Assembly (NCBI RefSeq): GCF_005844085.1
Contig: NZ_VCDI01000002.1
Span: 558,001-622,000, forward strand
Reading direction: 5' to 3'
Length of the DNA: 64,000 nt
Source of the DNA: Lichenicoccus roseus
Lineage (GTDB): Bacteria; Pseudomonadota; Alphaproteobacteria; Acetobacterales; Acetobacteraceae
Shown: in pieces, positions 36,317-45,511 of the stretch
How the letters are laid out: the number at the start of each line of letters is the position of its first letter
Numbering within the stretch: the first letter of the stretch is position 1
Position numbers and translations under genes: made by a program
Notes under the pieces: model-generated
Databases searched by the model: none
Seen by the model: the letters and a program-made list of their open reading frames with translations, nothing else
Told to the model about the DNA's origin: nothing

Positions 36317-36817
36317 CTACTCGACCCGTAGCGCCGCGCGCAGCGACGCGGTGATCGCCGGGTCCTCGATCATGGCGAGGCGCTGGGCGGCGATGGTCGC
36401 GAAACGCTGCATCAGCGCGCGACGTCGGGCAGGCGCCAGCAGGTGCGCCGGCGCCTCGCGCAGGATCTCGGCATCCTGCGCGATCATCGAGCCGGGCGCG
36501 CAGTGCGGCCCGACGCAGGCCACCACGAGGCCGGTATCGTGCGGCAGCAGCGTCTGCGGAAACTGCTCGTCGACCGCGAAGTAGAGCGCGTCGGAGTAGG
36601 CGCGGTAGTCCTGCCACTTGCCGTCCGTCAGGAAGTCGCGTGGCCCGGACTTCACTTCGATGCAGGCGAAGCCACCGTCCGGCCGCAGCGCCAGGATGTC
36701 GGCACGCCTGCCGTTCGGCAGCGGCACTTCATGCAGCGGCACCCAGCCGAGCTGGCCGCAGAGCCGGGCGGCGGCGCGCCGGATGGCGAGCGAGTTCTCT
36801 GGCAGGCTGATCTGCAT
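36317..36817 (-). CDS. mmcB: MmcB-family DNA repair protein
   Basis: 166 residues. GRRADILALRPDGGFACIEVKSG followed by DFLTDGKWQDYRAYSDALYFAV and LLPHDTGLVVA is the MmcB-like (PF06319) core, a PD-(D/E)xK-type nuclease fold with the D...ExK residues visible. In Caulobacter mmcB is induced by DNA damage through LexA. No GTTC-N7-GTTC box is seen in the 130 bp before this copy. ATG 36817 gives the usual N-terminus; upstream in-frame starts add an unrelated basic stretch. Divergent from the Rrf2 regulator. Confidence 0.85.
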   Translation of the reverse strand: MQISLPENSLAIRRAAARLCGQLGWVPLHEVPLPNGRRADILALRPDGGFACIEVKSGPRDFLTDGKWQDYRAYSDALYFAVDEQFPQTLLPHDTGLVVACVGPHCAPGSMIAQDAEILREAPAHLLAPARRRALMQRFATIAAQRLAMIEDPAITASLRAALRVE

Positions 36818-36948
36818 GCAGGCCCGGTGATGCCGAAAGCGCCCGGCGAACGCAATGCCCGGGCGCAGGCTTTTCCGCTTCGCCTTTCCCGATTTCATGA
36901 TGCGACGGTAACGCAACCATTCCCGCGAGATAGCTGTTTCAGCCTGTG

Positions 36949-37383
36949 ATGATCGCAACCCGTTTCTCAGTCGCCACCCACATCATGCTGCTGATGACGC
37001 TGGAACCGGCCAGCCGTCTCACCAGCCCGCGTCTCGCCGGCAGCGTCAACACCAACCCCGTGGTGGTGCGGCGGATCATGCGGCTGTTGTCGCATGCCGG
37101 CCTGGTGCGGGTGCGCCGTGGTCAGGGTGGTGCAGCACTCGGGCGGCCGCCGAGCCGGATCTCGCTGGACGATGTCTGGCTCGCGGTTAATCCGGTGCGG
37201 CTGCCGTTGCTGCCGCTGCATGCCAACCCGGATCCGGAATGCCCGGTCGGACGGCATGTGCCAAGCATCTTCGGGGAACGCTTCGGGGCCGCCGAGATCG
37301 CGATGCGCGATGCGCTGGCCGCCATCACCCTCGAGGCGATCGCGATGCAGATCAGCAAGGCGACCAAGGCGATCGCCGGCTGA
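36949..37383 (+). CDS. Rrf2-family transcriptional regulator
   Basis: 144 residues. Winged helix with SVATHIMLLMTL, TSPRLAGSVNTNPVVVRRIMRLLSHAGLVRVRRGQGGAALGRPP. It has a single Cys (PECPVG) instead of the three Cys that bind an iron-sulfur cluster in IscR, NsrR or RsrR, so it resembles the YwnA-like cluster-free branch. It is divergent from mmcB and may control it or itself. Start ATG 36949 (a GTG at 36946 precedes it). The convergent tyrS ends 9 bp after its stop. Confidence 0.87.
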   Translation: MIATRFSVATHIMLLMTLEPASRLTSPRLAGSVNTNPVVVRRIMRLLSHAGLVRVRRGQGGAALGRPPSRISLDDVWLAVNPVRLPLLPLHANPDPECPVGRHVPSIFGERFGAAEIAMRDALAAITLEAIAMQISKATKAIAG

Positions 37384-37392
37384 TCGAGGCCG

Positions 37393-38658
37393 TCAGGCCG
37401 GCCGCACCAGCAGGTGCTGCTTGCGGCCGACCGAGAGCTTGATCGCGCCGTCCCGCAGGTCGGCCTCCGACACCATGCGATCCTCGCTGGACACCGGCGT
37501 GTCGTTCACACGGAGCCCGCCGCCCCTGATCAGCCGGCGCGCCTCGCCGTTGCTCGAAACCAGGCCCATCTCGGCGAACAGGCGGTAGGCCGGCAGGCCG
37601 GCGGACAGGATCGCGGCGTCGAGCGGGCGACTCGGCAACGCGTCCCGCGAAGCGGCGCCCCCGGCGGACTCGAAGAGCCCGGTTGCTGCCTGAAGCGCCT
37701 GGTCGGCGGCATCGCGGCCATGGCAGATGGCGGTGGCCTCGGTGGCGAGCCGCTTCTTGGCCTCGTTGATGGACGCCCCCGGGAGTGCGCCTAGCCGGTC
37801 GCATTCCTCCACCGGCAGGTCGGTGAACAGCTTGAGGAACCGGCCGACATCGGCGTCCTCGGTGTTGCGCCAGAATTGCCAGTAGTCGAACGGGGCAAGG
37901 CGTGCCGCCGAGAGCCAGACTGCGCCGGCTGCGGTCTTGCCCATCTTGGCGCCCGACGCGGTGGTCAGCAGCGGGGTGGTCAGGCCGAACACCTGCTTCT
38001 GGTCGGTGCGGCGCACCAGGTCCACGCCCGAGACGATATTGCCCCACTGGTCGGAGCCGCCCATCTGCAGGGTCACGCCATGGCGCCGCCAGAGTTCGCG
38101 GAAATCGTAGCTCTGCAGGATCGAATAGTTGAACTCGAGGAAAGTCAGGCCCTGCTCTCGCTCCAGCCGCTGGCGTACGCTGTCGAAGCCGAGCATGCGA
38201 CTGACGCTGAAATGCACGCCGACCTCGCGCAGCAGGTCGATGTAGCCGAGCCGGTCGAGCCACTCGGCGTTGTCCGGCATGATCGCGTCGGACGGGCCGT
38301 CACCGAAGCGCAGCATCGCTGCGAGGTTGGCGCGGATGCCGGCGCGGTTGCGCTCGATGCCCGCCGCGTCGAGCAACTGCCGCGCCTCGTCGCGAAACGA
38401 CGGATCGCCGATCCGGGTGGTGCCGCCGCCGAGCAGCGCCACCGGCCGATGGCCGTGCCGCTGCAGCAGGCGAAGCATCATGATCTGGATCATGGAGCCG
38501 ACATGCAGGCTGTCGGCGGTGGCATCGAAACCGATATAGCCGCCGACGATGCCGGACTCGAAGGCCGCGTCCAGACCGGCCAGGTCCGTGCCCTGGAAGA
38601 TATAGCCGCGTGCCTCGGCATCCTGGAGGAATGGGCTGCGGAACGGGCTTGAGGTCAT
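37393..38658 (-). CDS. tyrS: Tyrosyl-tRNA synthetase
   Basis: 421 residues. Class I synthetase: YIGFDATADSLHVGS (HIGH-equivalent HVGS at 52-55), FNYSILQSYDF, MGGSDQWGNI, and the KMSKS-equivalent SGAKMGKTAAG. The C-terminal S4-like domain (ARRLIRGGGLRVND) is present. Charges tRNA-Tyr. ATG 38658 gives the usual start. No tRNA or T-box element was seen in the 150 bp before it. Confidence 0.97.
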   Translation of the reverse strand: MTSSPFRSPFLQDAEARGYIFQGTDLAGLDAAFESGIVGGYIGFDATADSLHVGSMIQIMMLRLLQRHGHRPVALLGGGTTRIGDPSFRDEARQLLDAAGIERNRAGIRANLAAMLRFGDGPSDAIMPDNAEWLDRLGYIDLLREVGVHFSVSRMLGFDSVRQRLEREQGLTFLEFNYSILQSYDFRELWRRHGVTLQMGGSDQWGNIVSGVDLVRRTDQKQVFGLTTPLLTTASGAKMGKTAAGAVWLSAARLAPFDYWQFWRNTEDADVGRFLKLFTDLPVEECDRLGALPGASINEAKKRLATEATAICHGRDAADQALQAATGLFESAGGAASRDALPSRPLDAAILSAGLPAYRLFAEMGLVSSNGEARRLIRGGGLRVNDTPVSSEDRMVSEADLRDGAIKLSVGRKQHLLVRPA

Positions 38659-38813
38659 GCGGGCGGCCTGGATGCTCTGGCTGGGTCGACCGGCCTGTAG
38701 CATGCGATCCGGCGGTCGGGCTTGCCTAGTTGTGCCGTCATGCGCTATCTGCAAGGCAGATGGTACAAATGCACATAGGCTGATGGTCGTGTCATACGCC
38801 GCGCGCAAAGAAA

Positions 38814-38840
38814 ATGCGGCGCCGGAGACCGGCGCCGCAT
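38814..38840 (-). terminator. Rho-independent terminator of the alpha/beta hydrolase gene
   Basis: On the minus strand a perfect 12-bp GC-rich stem (ATGCGGCGCCGG paired with CCGGCGCCGCAT, 3-nt loop) is followed by TTTCTTTG. It lies 30 bp past the hydrolase stop codon. Confidence 0.85.
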
Positions 38841-38869
38841 GGATGTCGGGCAGGAGGCCGGGATGGGCC

Positions 38870-39535
38870 TCAGTCGGCGGCGAGCGCCATCGTCTTGCGG
38901 GCCACCACGCGGCCGACATAGTCGTCGATGGCCTCGGAGACGTGGTCGGCATGGTTGGCGAACACGTGGTCGGCGCCGGCGAACACCCGATAGTCGACCT
39001 GCACACCCTTCTGGGTGTTGAGCTTGTCGACCAGCTTGCGCACCGCGGGCTCCGGCACCAGCTCGTCCTGGTCGCCATGCAGCATGAGGCCGCCACAGGG
39101 GCAGGGAGCCAGGAAGCCGAAATCATAATGGTTCGCGGGGGGCGCCACACTGACCCAGCCGGACACTTCCGGGCGCCGCATGAGCAGCTGCATCCCGACG
39201 AAGGCGCCGAAGGAGTAGCCCGAGATCCACAGGCCGCTCGAGTTCGGATTGACCATCTGCATCCAGTCGAGCGCGCCGGCGGCATCGCTGATCTCGCCGA
39301 TGCCGCCGTCGTAACGACCCTGCGAGCGCCCGACGCCGCGGAAGTTGAAGCGCATGACGGAGAAGCCGAGCTTCTCGAACGAGCGATACATCGCGTACGT
39401 GATGCGGTTGTTCATGGTCCCGCCGTGCAGCGGGTGCGGATGCATGATGAGAGCGAGCGGAGCGTTCGGCTCACTTGAATGATGGTAGCGCCCCTCAAGC
39501 CGGCCATCAGGACCAGCGAACATGACCTCAGGCAT
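38870..39535 (-). CDS. Alpha/beta hydrolase (COG2945-like)
   Basis: 221 residues. PDGRLEGRYH, then IMHPHPLHGGTMNNRIT, GFSVMRFNFRGVGRSQG, nucleophile elbow SGYSFGAFVGMQ (Ser), acid HGDQDELVPE (Asp) and base AGADHVFANH (His) give a complete triad. The HPHPLxGGTMxN motif is typical of a conserved alphaproteobacterial hydrolase of unknown substrate. Start ATG 39535 is chosen because the hydrolase fold begins directly behind it; upstream in-frame starts add 35 residues of basic low-complexity sequence. A clear terminator follows. Confidence 0.88.
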   Translation of the reverse strand: MPEVMFAGPDGRLEGRYHHSSEPNAPLALIMHPHPLHGGTMNNRITYAMYRSFEKLGFSVMRFNFRGVGRSQGRYDGGIGEISDAAGALDWMQMVNPNSSGLWISGYSFGAFVGMQLLMRRPEVSGWVSVAPPANHYDFGFLAPCPCGGLMLHGDQDELVPEPAVRKLVDKLNTQKGVQVDYRVFAGADHVFANHADHVSEAIDDYVGRVVARKTMALAAD

Positions 39536-40050
39536 CTTGTCCCGCTCTTGTTTCTCGCCGCACCTCGAGGCATGGGCACGAGCATTGTTGTAACGCGCTA
39601 CGAACGCCCGGCGATGCTCCGCCACGCGTCCAGCTCTCACTCGTTTGGACTGATACCGGCCGACTAGCGCCGAATGGTGCTGCGCAGCCTCGTGGTGGCT
39701 ACCTGCACCGGAGCGGCGGTATATGGGGCAAGGGTCGGCGGTATCAAATTGTCCTGTCGTCGATACCGGTCTGCTCCGAGGCCGACAGAGGCAGCCCGGT
39801 TGTCGCGGTGGAGAGAATCATTGACCGAGTCCTTTTAGTGCGACTCCACGCTGCAAAATTGGGCCGCGGGCAATGCGTTTGCGACTGTATAGCGACGTGC
39901 GCCGGAGATTTACACTGAAATCAATGGCCCCGTGGCCTGCGTCAGCGGAAACACAGACACGCGATTGTGACAGCGTGACAACAAGCCAGTTTCTTCCAGT
40001 GTTCGATCAGTTTCGTCACCCGAATGAGAAATGTGTCTAACGATTTATTT
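39536..40050. other. 515-bp intergenic region before the cysteine desulfurases
   Basis: No credible ORF or RNA gene. It contains a direct repeat CGGCGGTAT (about 39713 and 39733), a GGTATC/GATACC dyad just after it, and a GAGTC/GACTC dyad near 39828-39848. The right half is AT-richer than the surroundings. It must contain the promoter for the sulfur-relay operon, but no consensus pair stands out, and I do not see a convincing IscR site. Confidence 0.4.
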
Positions 40051-41151
40051 ATGCTATTCGACGCCAACGCGTCCGAGACGCCGCGTCTTGCTGCCCTTGC
40101 GGCAGCCGACGCCGCGCAACGCCTCGCCGGCAACCCGGCCTCGCCGCATCGCGCCGGCCGGGCCGCCCGCGCCGTACTCGAGTCGGCGCGTGAGCAGCTG
40201 GCGGACCTGTTCGGCGGCGAACCCGACGATCTGGTCTTCACCTCGGGTGGCACCGAGGCCAACGCGCTGGCGCTGCATGGTGTCGGCCGGCCAATACTGT
40301 TTGGCGCCACCGAGCATGATGCGGTCCGCCAGGCATTGCCGCCCGGCGCCCGCCCGCTCCAGGTGCCGGCCGATGGGCGGATCTTGCTCGAGACGATCGA
40401 CCGGGCGTTGGCCGAAGCTCCCGGCCCGGCGCTGGTCTGCCTGATGCTGGCCAACAACGAGACCGGCGTGCTGCATCCGGTCGCCGGAGCCGCGCGGCTA
40501 TGCCGCAGGTACGGCGCCTGGCTGCATGTCGATGCGGTGCAGGCAGCCGGTCGCCTGCCGCTCGATGTGGCGTCCCTCGGGGCCGACAGCGTGGCGCTGT
40601 CCGGACACAAGCTCGGCGGACCCAAGGGCGCCGGCGCGCTGCTGCTCGCAGGCGCCCGTCGCGGCCGGCTGCCGCCGATGATCGCGGGTGGCGGCCAGGA
40701 GCAGGGCCGACGCGGCGGCACCCCGGCGCTCGGGGCGATCGCCGGTTTCGCGGCGGCGGCGGCGGCGGCAGTCGCGGCTCAGGCGACGACCGGCGCACGG
40801 CAGGCGACGCTGCGCGACCGCATCGAGCACGCCGCGATATCCTTCGGCGCCGTCCCGTGCGGCGCCGCGGCGCCCAGGCTGCCGAACACCACCTGCCTCG
40901 CCTTGCCCGGGCGTCCGGCGGCCAGCCAGCTGATCGCGCTCGACCTCGCCGGCTACGGGGTGTCCGCCGGCAGCGCCTGCTCCTCCGGCAAGGTGGCGCG
41001 CTCGCACGTGCTGGCCGCGATGGGCCTCGGCTCACTGGCGGGGGAGGCGATCCGGGTGTCGCTACCCTGGGATGTGCAGGAGGCGGCTGTCGACGGCTTC
41101 ATCGCCGCTTACATCCGCATGGCGACCCAAGCAGGATCCCGCCCGGCATGA
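40051..41151 (+). CDS. Cysteine desulfurase (NifS/IscS-like), first copy
   Basis: 366 residues. Class V PLP enzyme: FTSGGTEANALALHG, ANNETGVLHP, HVDAVQAAGRLPLDV, PLP Lys in LSGHKLGGPKGAG, and active Cys in SAGSACSSGKVARSHVL. All key residues are intact. It is shorter in the middle and less conserved than the second copy, so it may be a specialised paralogue. Start at ATG 40051 (MLFDANASE) fits the family N-terminus; ATG 40024 would add nine residues. Neither has a strong ribosome site. Overlaps the next gene by ATGA. Confidence 0.85.
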   Translation: MLFDANASETPRLAALAAADAAQRLAGNPASPHRAGRAARAVLESAREQLADLFGGEPDDLVFTSGGTEANALALHGVGRPILFGATEHDAVRQALPPGARPLQVPADGRILLETIDRALAEAPGPALVCLMLANNETGVLHPVAGAARLCRRYGAWLHVDAVQAAGRLPLDVASLGADSVALSGHKLGGPKGAGALLLAGARRGRLPPMIAGGGQEQGRRGGTPALGAIAGFAAAAAAAVAAQATTGARQATLRDRIEHAAISFGAVPCGAAAPRLPNTTCLALPGRPAASQLIALDLAGYGVSAGSACSSGKVARSHVLAAMGLGSLAGEAIRVSLPWDVQEAAVDGFIAAYIRMATQAGSRPA

Positions 41152-42341
41152 CTTCGCCCGCACCCACGATCTACCTGGACAACCAGGCCACGACGGCATG
41201 CGATCCGCGCGTGGTCGAGGCGATGCTGCCGTTCTTCGGGGTGCGCTTCGGCAACGCGCACAGCGCGGAGCATGCCATGGGACTGGATGCCGACACTGCC
41301 TGCGAGGAGGCCCGTGCGGCCATCGCACGTCTGGTCGGTGCGGATCCGCGCGCCCTGGTGCTGACCTCGGGCGCCACCGAGAGCAACAACCTGGCGATCA
41401 AGGGCGCGGTGCGTCACCGGCGCGCGTTCGGCGACACGCGCCGCCGGGTGATCACGCTGGCCACCGAGCATCCCTGCGTGCTGCAGAGCGTGCGGGATCT
41501 CGGCCACGAGGGGTTCGAGCCGGTGGTGCTGCCGGTCGGCTACGACGGCCTGCTCGATCCCGCATGCCTGCGCGATGCGCTGCGCACACCGACGCTGCTG
41601 GTCAGCATCATGGCGGTGAACAACGAGACCGGGGTGATCCAGGACCTCGCCGGCCTGGCGCCGCTGGTGCGCGAAGCCGGCGCGCTGCTGCATTCCGATC
41701 TCGCCCAGGCGGCCGGCAAGATCGACATCGACGTTGCGGCGCTCGATCTCGATCTCGCCTCGCTGAGCGCGCACAAGCTGTACGGTCCCAAGGGTATCGG
41801 TGCGCTCTATGTCCGGCGCCGCCCGCGCGTGCGCCTGCAGCCGCTGTTCTCGGGGGGCGGCCAGGAACGCGGGGTCCGGTCCGGCACGCTGGCGGTGCCG
41901 CTGGTGGTGGGCTTCGGCGTCGCGGCGGCGGTGGCGATGGACGGGATGGCGGCAGAGGCGATCCGGCTGCGCACGATGCGGGACCGCCTGCTGCAGCATC
42001 TGCAGGCGGGCATCCCTGAGCTTGCCGTCAATGGCAGCCTGCGCCACCGCGTTGCCGGCAATCTCAACCTGCGCTTCCCCGGCGTCCGGGCGCAGGCGAT
42101 CATCGAGCATGCGCCGGAGTTGTGCCTCTCCACCGGTTCGGCCTGTTCGTCGGCCGCCGTGGAGCCGTCCGCGGTGCTGCAGGCGATGGGACTGACCCGG
42201 GGCGAGGCGGCGGAAAGCTTGCGCCTGGCCATCGGACGCTTTACCTCACCGGCCGATCTGGAGCAGGCGTCCGCGATCCTGCTGCGCGCCCACGACCAGG
42301 CCCACGACCTAGCCCGCGCGATGCCCCACTGCTTGAGATGA
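41148..42341 (+). CDS. Cysteine desulfurase (IscS-like), second copy
   Basis: 397 residues. [23 protein letters not shown] at the start; [43 protein letters not shown] Lys in [17 protein letters not shown]; sulfur-accepting Cys in [15 protein letters not shown]. This is close to canonical IscS and mobilises sulfur from cysteine. ATG 41148 overlaps the first desulfurase stop. Followed by ferredoxin and mnmA; no iscU or iscA in the block. Confidence 0.9.
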   Translation: MTSPAPTIYLDNQATTACDPRVVEAMLPFFGVRFGNAHSAEHAMGLDADTACEEARAAIARLVGADPRALVLTSGATESNNLAIKGAVRHRRAFGDTRRRVITLATEHPCVLQSVRDLGHEGFEPVVLPVGYDGLLDPACLRDALRTPTLLVSIMAVNNETGVIQDLAGLAPLVREAGALLHSDLAQAAGKIDIDVAALDLDLASLSAHKLYGPKGIGALYVRRRPRVRLQPLFSGGGQERGVRSGTLAVPLVVGFGVAAAVAMDGMAAEAIRLRTMRDRLLQHLQAGIPELAVNGSLRHRVAGNLNLRFPGVRAQAIIEHAPELCLSTGSACSSAAVEPSAVLQAMGLTRGEAAESLRLAIGRFTSPADLEQASAILLRAHDQAHDLARAMPHCLR

Positions 42342-42345
42342 GACC

Positions 42346-42660
42346 ATGCCGAAGATGACCTTTGTCGAGCGCGACGGCGGACAGCGCGAAGTGGACGCGC
42401 CACTCGGCCTGTCCGTTCTGGAGATCGCGCATCGCCACGGCGTCGATCTCGAGGGCGCCTGCGAGGGCTCGCTGGCCTGCGCCACCTGCCATGTCGTGGT
42501 CGACCCGGCCTGGACCGGCAAGCTCGCCGACGCCACCGAGGACGAGGAGGACATGCTCGATCTCGCCTTCGGGCTGGAGAAGACCTCGCGCCTCGGCTGC
42601 CAGATCGTCATGACCGAGACGCTCGACGGCCTGGTCGTGCGCCTCCCGCGCACCGGCTGA
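42346..42660 (+). CDS. fdx: 2Fe-2S ferredoxin (Isc type)
   Basis: 104 residues. Adrenodoxin-type cluster ligands Cys39, Cys45, Cys48 ([16 protein letters not shown]) and Cys85 (RLGCQIV). [22 protein letters not shown] is the Isc/adrenodoxin signature. It donates electrons, here probably for cluster assembly. 4 bp after the desulfurase. Confidence 0.93.
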   Translation: MPKMTFVERDGGQREVDAPLGLSVLEIAHRHGVDLEGACEGSLACATCHVVVDPAWTGKLADATEDEEDMLDLAFGLEKTSRLGCQIVMTETLDGLVVRLPRTG

Positions 42661-42672
42661 CGCGCGCCCGCG

Positions 42673-43752
42673 ATGCGCATCCTGGTCGCCATGTCGGGGG
42701 GCGTCGACAGCTCCGTGGTGGCGGCCACCCTGGCGGCGCAGGGCCACGAGGTGATCGGCGCGACACTGCAGCTGTATGACGTGCGCGAGGCGGAGGCCAA
42801 GGCCGGTGCCTGCTGCGCCGGGCGCGACATACGCGATGCGAAGCGCGTCGCCGACCGGCTCGGGTTCGCGCACTACGTGATCGATGCCGAGCAGCGCTTC
42901 CGCGACAGCGTGATCGGCAACTTCGCCGACAGCTATGCCGCCGGCGAGACACCGGTGCCGTGCGTTGCGTGCAACATGGGGGTCAAGTTCACCGACCTGC
43001 TGGGGCTTGCGCGCGAACTCGGCGCGGAAGCGATGGCGACCGGGCACTATGTCCGCCGCGTCGAGACCGGGCACGGCATCGAGCTGCATCGTCCGGTCGA
43101 CGCCTCCCGCGACCAGAGCTGGTTCCTGTTCGCCACCACCCCGGCGCAGCTTGCATACCTGCGGTTTCCACTTGGCGACATGCCGGACAAGTCCGCGGTG
43201 CGCGCCGAGGCGCAGCGGCTCGGGCTGGCGGTGGCGGCCAAGCCGGACAGCCAGGACCTCTGCTTCGTGCCGGCCGGCGGGCACTATGCCGATATCGTTG
43301 AGAGCCTGCGCCCCGGCATCGCCGGCGAGGGCGAGATCGTCGATGCATCGGGCCGGGTGCTCGGCAGCCACCAGGGCATCGCGCGCTACACCATCGGTCA
43401 GGGCAAGCGCCTCGGTGCCGCCGCGCTGCAGGACGGCGTCCGCCAGCAGGTGGTGGGCGTCGAGCCGGGCAGCCGGCGGGTCGTGGTGGGACCGCGCAGC
43501 GATGCGCCCGGACGAACCAGCCTTCGACTGCGCGACATGAACTGGCTGATCGAGCCGCCCGATGCGCCGCTGCGCTGCACGGTACAGTTGCGCGCCCGGG
43601 AGGGCGTGCGTCCGGCGACGGTGCTGCGTACGGCGGACGGCGCCGGGGTCACCCTCGACACCGCGGCGCTGGCCGCACCCGGGCAGGCCTGCGTGCTGTA
43701 CGAGGGCAGCCGGGTGCTGGGCGGCGGCTTCATCCGGCGAGACGATCATTGA
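42673..43752 (+). CDS. mnmA: tRNA-specific 2-thiouridylase MnmA
   Basis: 359 residues. PP-loop MSGGVDSSVVAA (7-18), catalytic Cys97 (PVPCVAC) and Cys197 (DSQDLCFVP), plus QSWFLFAT and IGQGKRLG. It thiolates U34 of tRNA-Lys, -Glu and -Gln with sulfur from a desulfurase through persulfide relay. Its place right after two desulfurases and a ferredoxin suggests the block feeds it directly, since no TusA-E genes are present here. ATG 42673 follows the fdx stop by 12 bp. Confidence 0.96.
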   Translation: MRILVAMSGGVDSSVVAATLAAQGHEVIGATLQLYDVREAEAKAGACCAGRDIRDAKRVADRLGFAHYVIDAEQRFRDSVIGNFADSYAAGETPVPCVACNMGVKFTDLLGLARELGAEAMATGHYVRRVETGHGIELHRPVDASRDQSWFLFATTPAQLAYLRFPLGDMPDKSAVRAEAQRLGLAVAAKPDSQDLCFVPAGGHYADIVESLRPGIAGEGEIVDASGRVLGSHQGIARYTIGQGKRLGAAALQDGVRQQVVGVEPGSRRVVVGPRSDAPGRTSLRLRDMNWLIEPPDAPLRCTVQLRAREGVRPATVLRTADGAGVTLDTAALAAPGQACVLYEGSRVLGGGFIRRDDH

Positions 43753-43766
43753 CGGGAGACGGCGGC

Positions 43767-44414
43767 ATGCCGGACGGCCGGCTGGTCATCGGCACCAAGC
43801 GCTACTCCTCCTGGTCGCTGCGCGGGTGGCTAGCGGTGCATCTGGCAGCACTCGATGTTGAGGAGCAGGTCATCCCGATCGCCGGTGGCCGCACCGAGGC
43901 GATCGCCCGGGCGACGCCGAACGGCCTGGTGCCGTATCTCGAGCATCGCGGCGCACGGATCTGGGAGAGCCTGGCGATCGGCGAGTACTGCGCCGAGCAC
44001 AGGCCCGGCCTGTGGCCGTCGGATCCGGTCGCACGGGCAGCGGCGCGCAGCGTCGCCAGCGAGATGCATGGCGGCTTCCGCGCCCTGCGCATCGCGATGC
44101 CGATGAACTGCGGACGGCAGGCGCGCAGGCTGGCGGGCGGGATCCCGGACGAGGCGGCGGCCGACATCGCCCGCATCGAGGCGATCTGGAGCGAGGCAGC
44201 GTCACCCTACCTGTATGGCGAGGCGTTCGGCATCGCCGACGCGATGTTCGCACCGGTGGTGTCGCGCCTGCTGTCCTACGACGTGCCGCTTGGCGAGCCA
44301 GCGAGCACCTATCGCGACCGCATCCGCGCGCATCCGCTGATGCAGCGCTGGTACGACGAGGCCGCACGCGAACCCGCGGCATGGCTGCTCGACAGATACG
44401 AATCAGTCGCCTGA
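43767..44414 (+). CDS. Glutathione S-transferase family protein
   Basis: 215 residues. Thioredoxin-like N-domain LVIGTKRYSSWSLRGWLAVHLAAL with Ser at the usual catalytic position, the PNGLVPYLEH cis-Pro loop, and ESLAIGEYCAE, followed by an all-helical C-domain. Activity on a specific substrate not predictable. ATG 43767 follows GGGAGA; a TTG at 43749 overlapping mnmA is the alternative. Its end overlaps the glycosyltransferase start by 34 bp. Confidence 0.87.
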   Translation: MPDGRLVIGTKRYSSWSLRGWLAVHLAALDVEEQVIPIAGGRTEAIARATPNGLVPYLEHRGARIWESLAIGEYCAEHRPGLWPSDPVARAAARSVASEMHGGFRALRIAMPMNCGRQARRLAGGIPDEAAADIARIEAIWSEAASPYLYGEAFGIADAMFAPVVSRLLSYDVPLGEPASTYRDRIRAHPLMQRWYDEAAREPAAWLLDRYESVA

Positions 44415-45511
44415 GCGACTTCGGCCCCGTTGCGGTGGTGCTGCCGCCGCGCGAGGGCTTCTCGGCGCAGGCGGTGGGAGCGATCGGGCTGCTGGTGGAT
44501 CGGGTGAGCCCGCCATCGGACTGCATCATCGGCGCTCCGCTGGCCGCGCCACCCTTCGCCGGGCGCCGCTTCCTGCCGGCCCCCCCGGTCCTCTGGCCGC
44601 CCTTCGGCCCGTTGCGCTATGCCGCCGCCGTGGCCGCGGTCCTGCATCGCGTCCGGCCCGCCCTGATCGAGGTTCATAACCGCCCGGAGATCGCCCGCGA
44701 GCTGGCACGCCGGTTCCCCGGCACGTCGCTCACCCTCATCCTGCACAACGACCCACGATCGATGCGCCGCGCGGGCACCGTGTCGGAGCGTGCCGCGCTG
44801 TTGCGTCGGATGCGGGTCGCCTGCGTCTCGGAGTGGCTGCGCACGCGGTTCCTCGACGGGTTGCCACAGGGTGCCGAGGTGCGGGTGCTGCCGAACTGCA
44901 TCGATCTCGCCGCCCTGCCACCGCAGCGGGAGCGTGAGAACCTGATCCTGTTCGCGGGACGCGTGGTCGCCGACAAGGGTGCCGATGCCTTCGTGGCGTC
45001 GTGCGCCCAGGTGCTGCCGCAGCGGCCAGGCTGGCGGGCGGAGATCATCGGCGCCGACCGGTTCTCGCCCAGCGCCGCCGACACGCCGTTCCTGGCGGCG
45101 CTGCGTCCGGTTGCCGCGGCGGCGGGGATCGCCATGCATGGCCACCAGCCGCACCGGGCGGTGCTCGAGGCGATGACACGGGCCGCCATCGTGGTGGTGC
45201 CGAGCCGCTGGCAGGAGCCGTTCGGCATGACCGCCCTGGAGGCGATGGGATGCGGCGCCGCGCTGATCGTCTCGCCGCGTCCGGGCCTGGTCGAGGTGGT
45301 GGGCGATGCCGCGCTGCGCGCCGAGCCGGACCAGCTGGCGCACGCCCTGCTGCGCCTGACCGGCGATCCGGCGCTGCGGGCCAGCCTCTCCCGGCAGGCG
45401 CTCGAGCGGGCGCCGCAGTTCGACATCGAGCCGGCGCGGCGGCGGCTCCAGGCGATGCGTGCCGAAGCCCTTGCGCGCAGCCTCGCTCCGGGCCAATGCG
45501 CACCCGCATGA
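44381..45511 (+). CDS. GT4-family glycosyltransferase
   Basis: 376 residues. GT-B fold: HNDPRSMRRAGT, SEWLRTRFLDG, LPNCIDLA, ILFAGRVVADKGAD (donor-domain start), and the EPFGMTALEAMGCGAALIVSPRPGLVEVVGD nucleotide-sugar motif with its E-x7-E pattern. Likely adds a sugar to a surface polysaccharide or LPS core. Starts inside the GST gene and is coupled by ATGA to an O-antigen ligase-like gene, which supports the envelope role. Confidence 0.88.
   Translation: MAARQIRISRLSDFGPVAVVLPPREGFSAQAVGAIGLLVDRVSPPSDCIIGAPLAAPPFAGRRFLPAPPVLWPPFGPLRYAAAVAAVLHRVRPALIEVHNRPEIARELARRFPGTSLTLILHNDPRSMRRAGTVSERAALLRRMRVACVSEWLRTRFLDGLPQGAEVRVLPNCIDLAALPPQRERENLILFAGRVVADKGADAFVASCAQVLPQRPGWRAEIIGADRFSPSAADTPFLAALRPVAAAAGIAMHGHQPHRAVLEAMTRAAIVVVPSRWQEPFGMTALEAMGCGAALIVSPRPGLVEVVGDAALRAEPDQLAHALLRLTGDPALRASLSRQALERAPQFDIEPARRRLQAMRAEALARSLAPGQCAPA

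Noticed and set aside
36818-36948. Expected SOS box in front of mmcB
   Set aside because: Looked for GTTC-N7-GTTC in both orientations and did not find it.
39536-40050. IscR-type operator before the desulfurases
   Set aside because: Only a 5-bp GAGTC/GACTC dyad is present; too weak to call.
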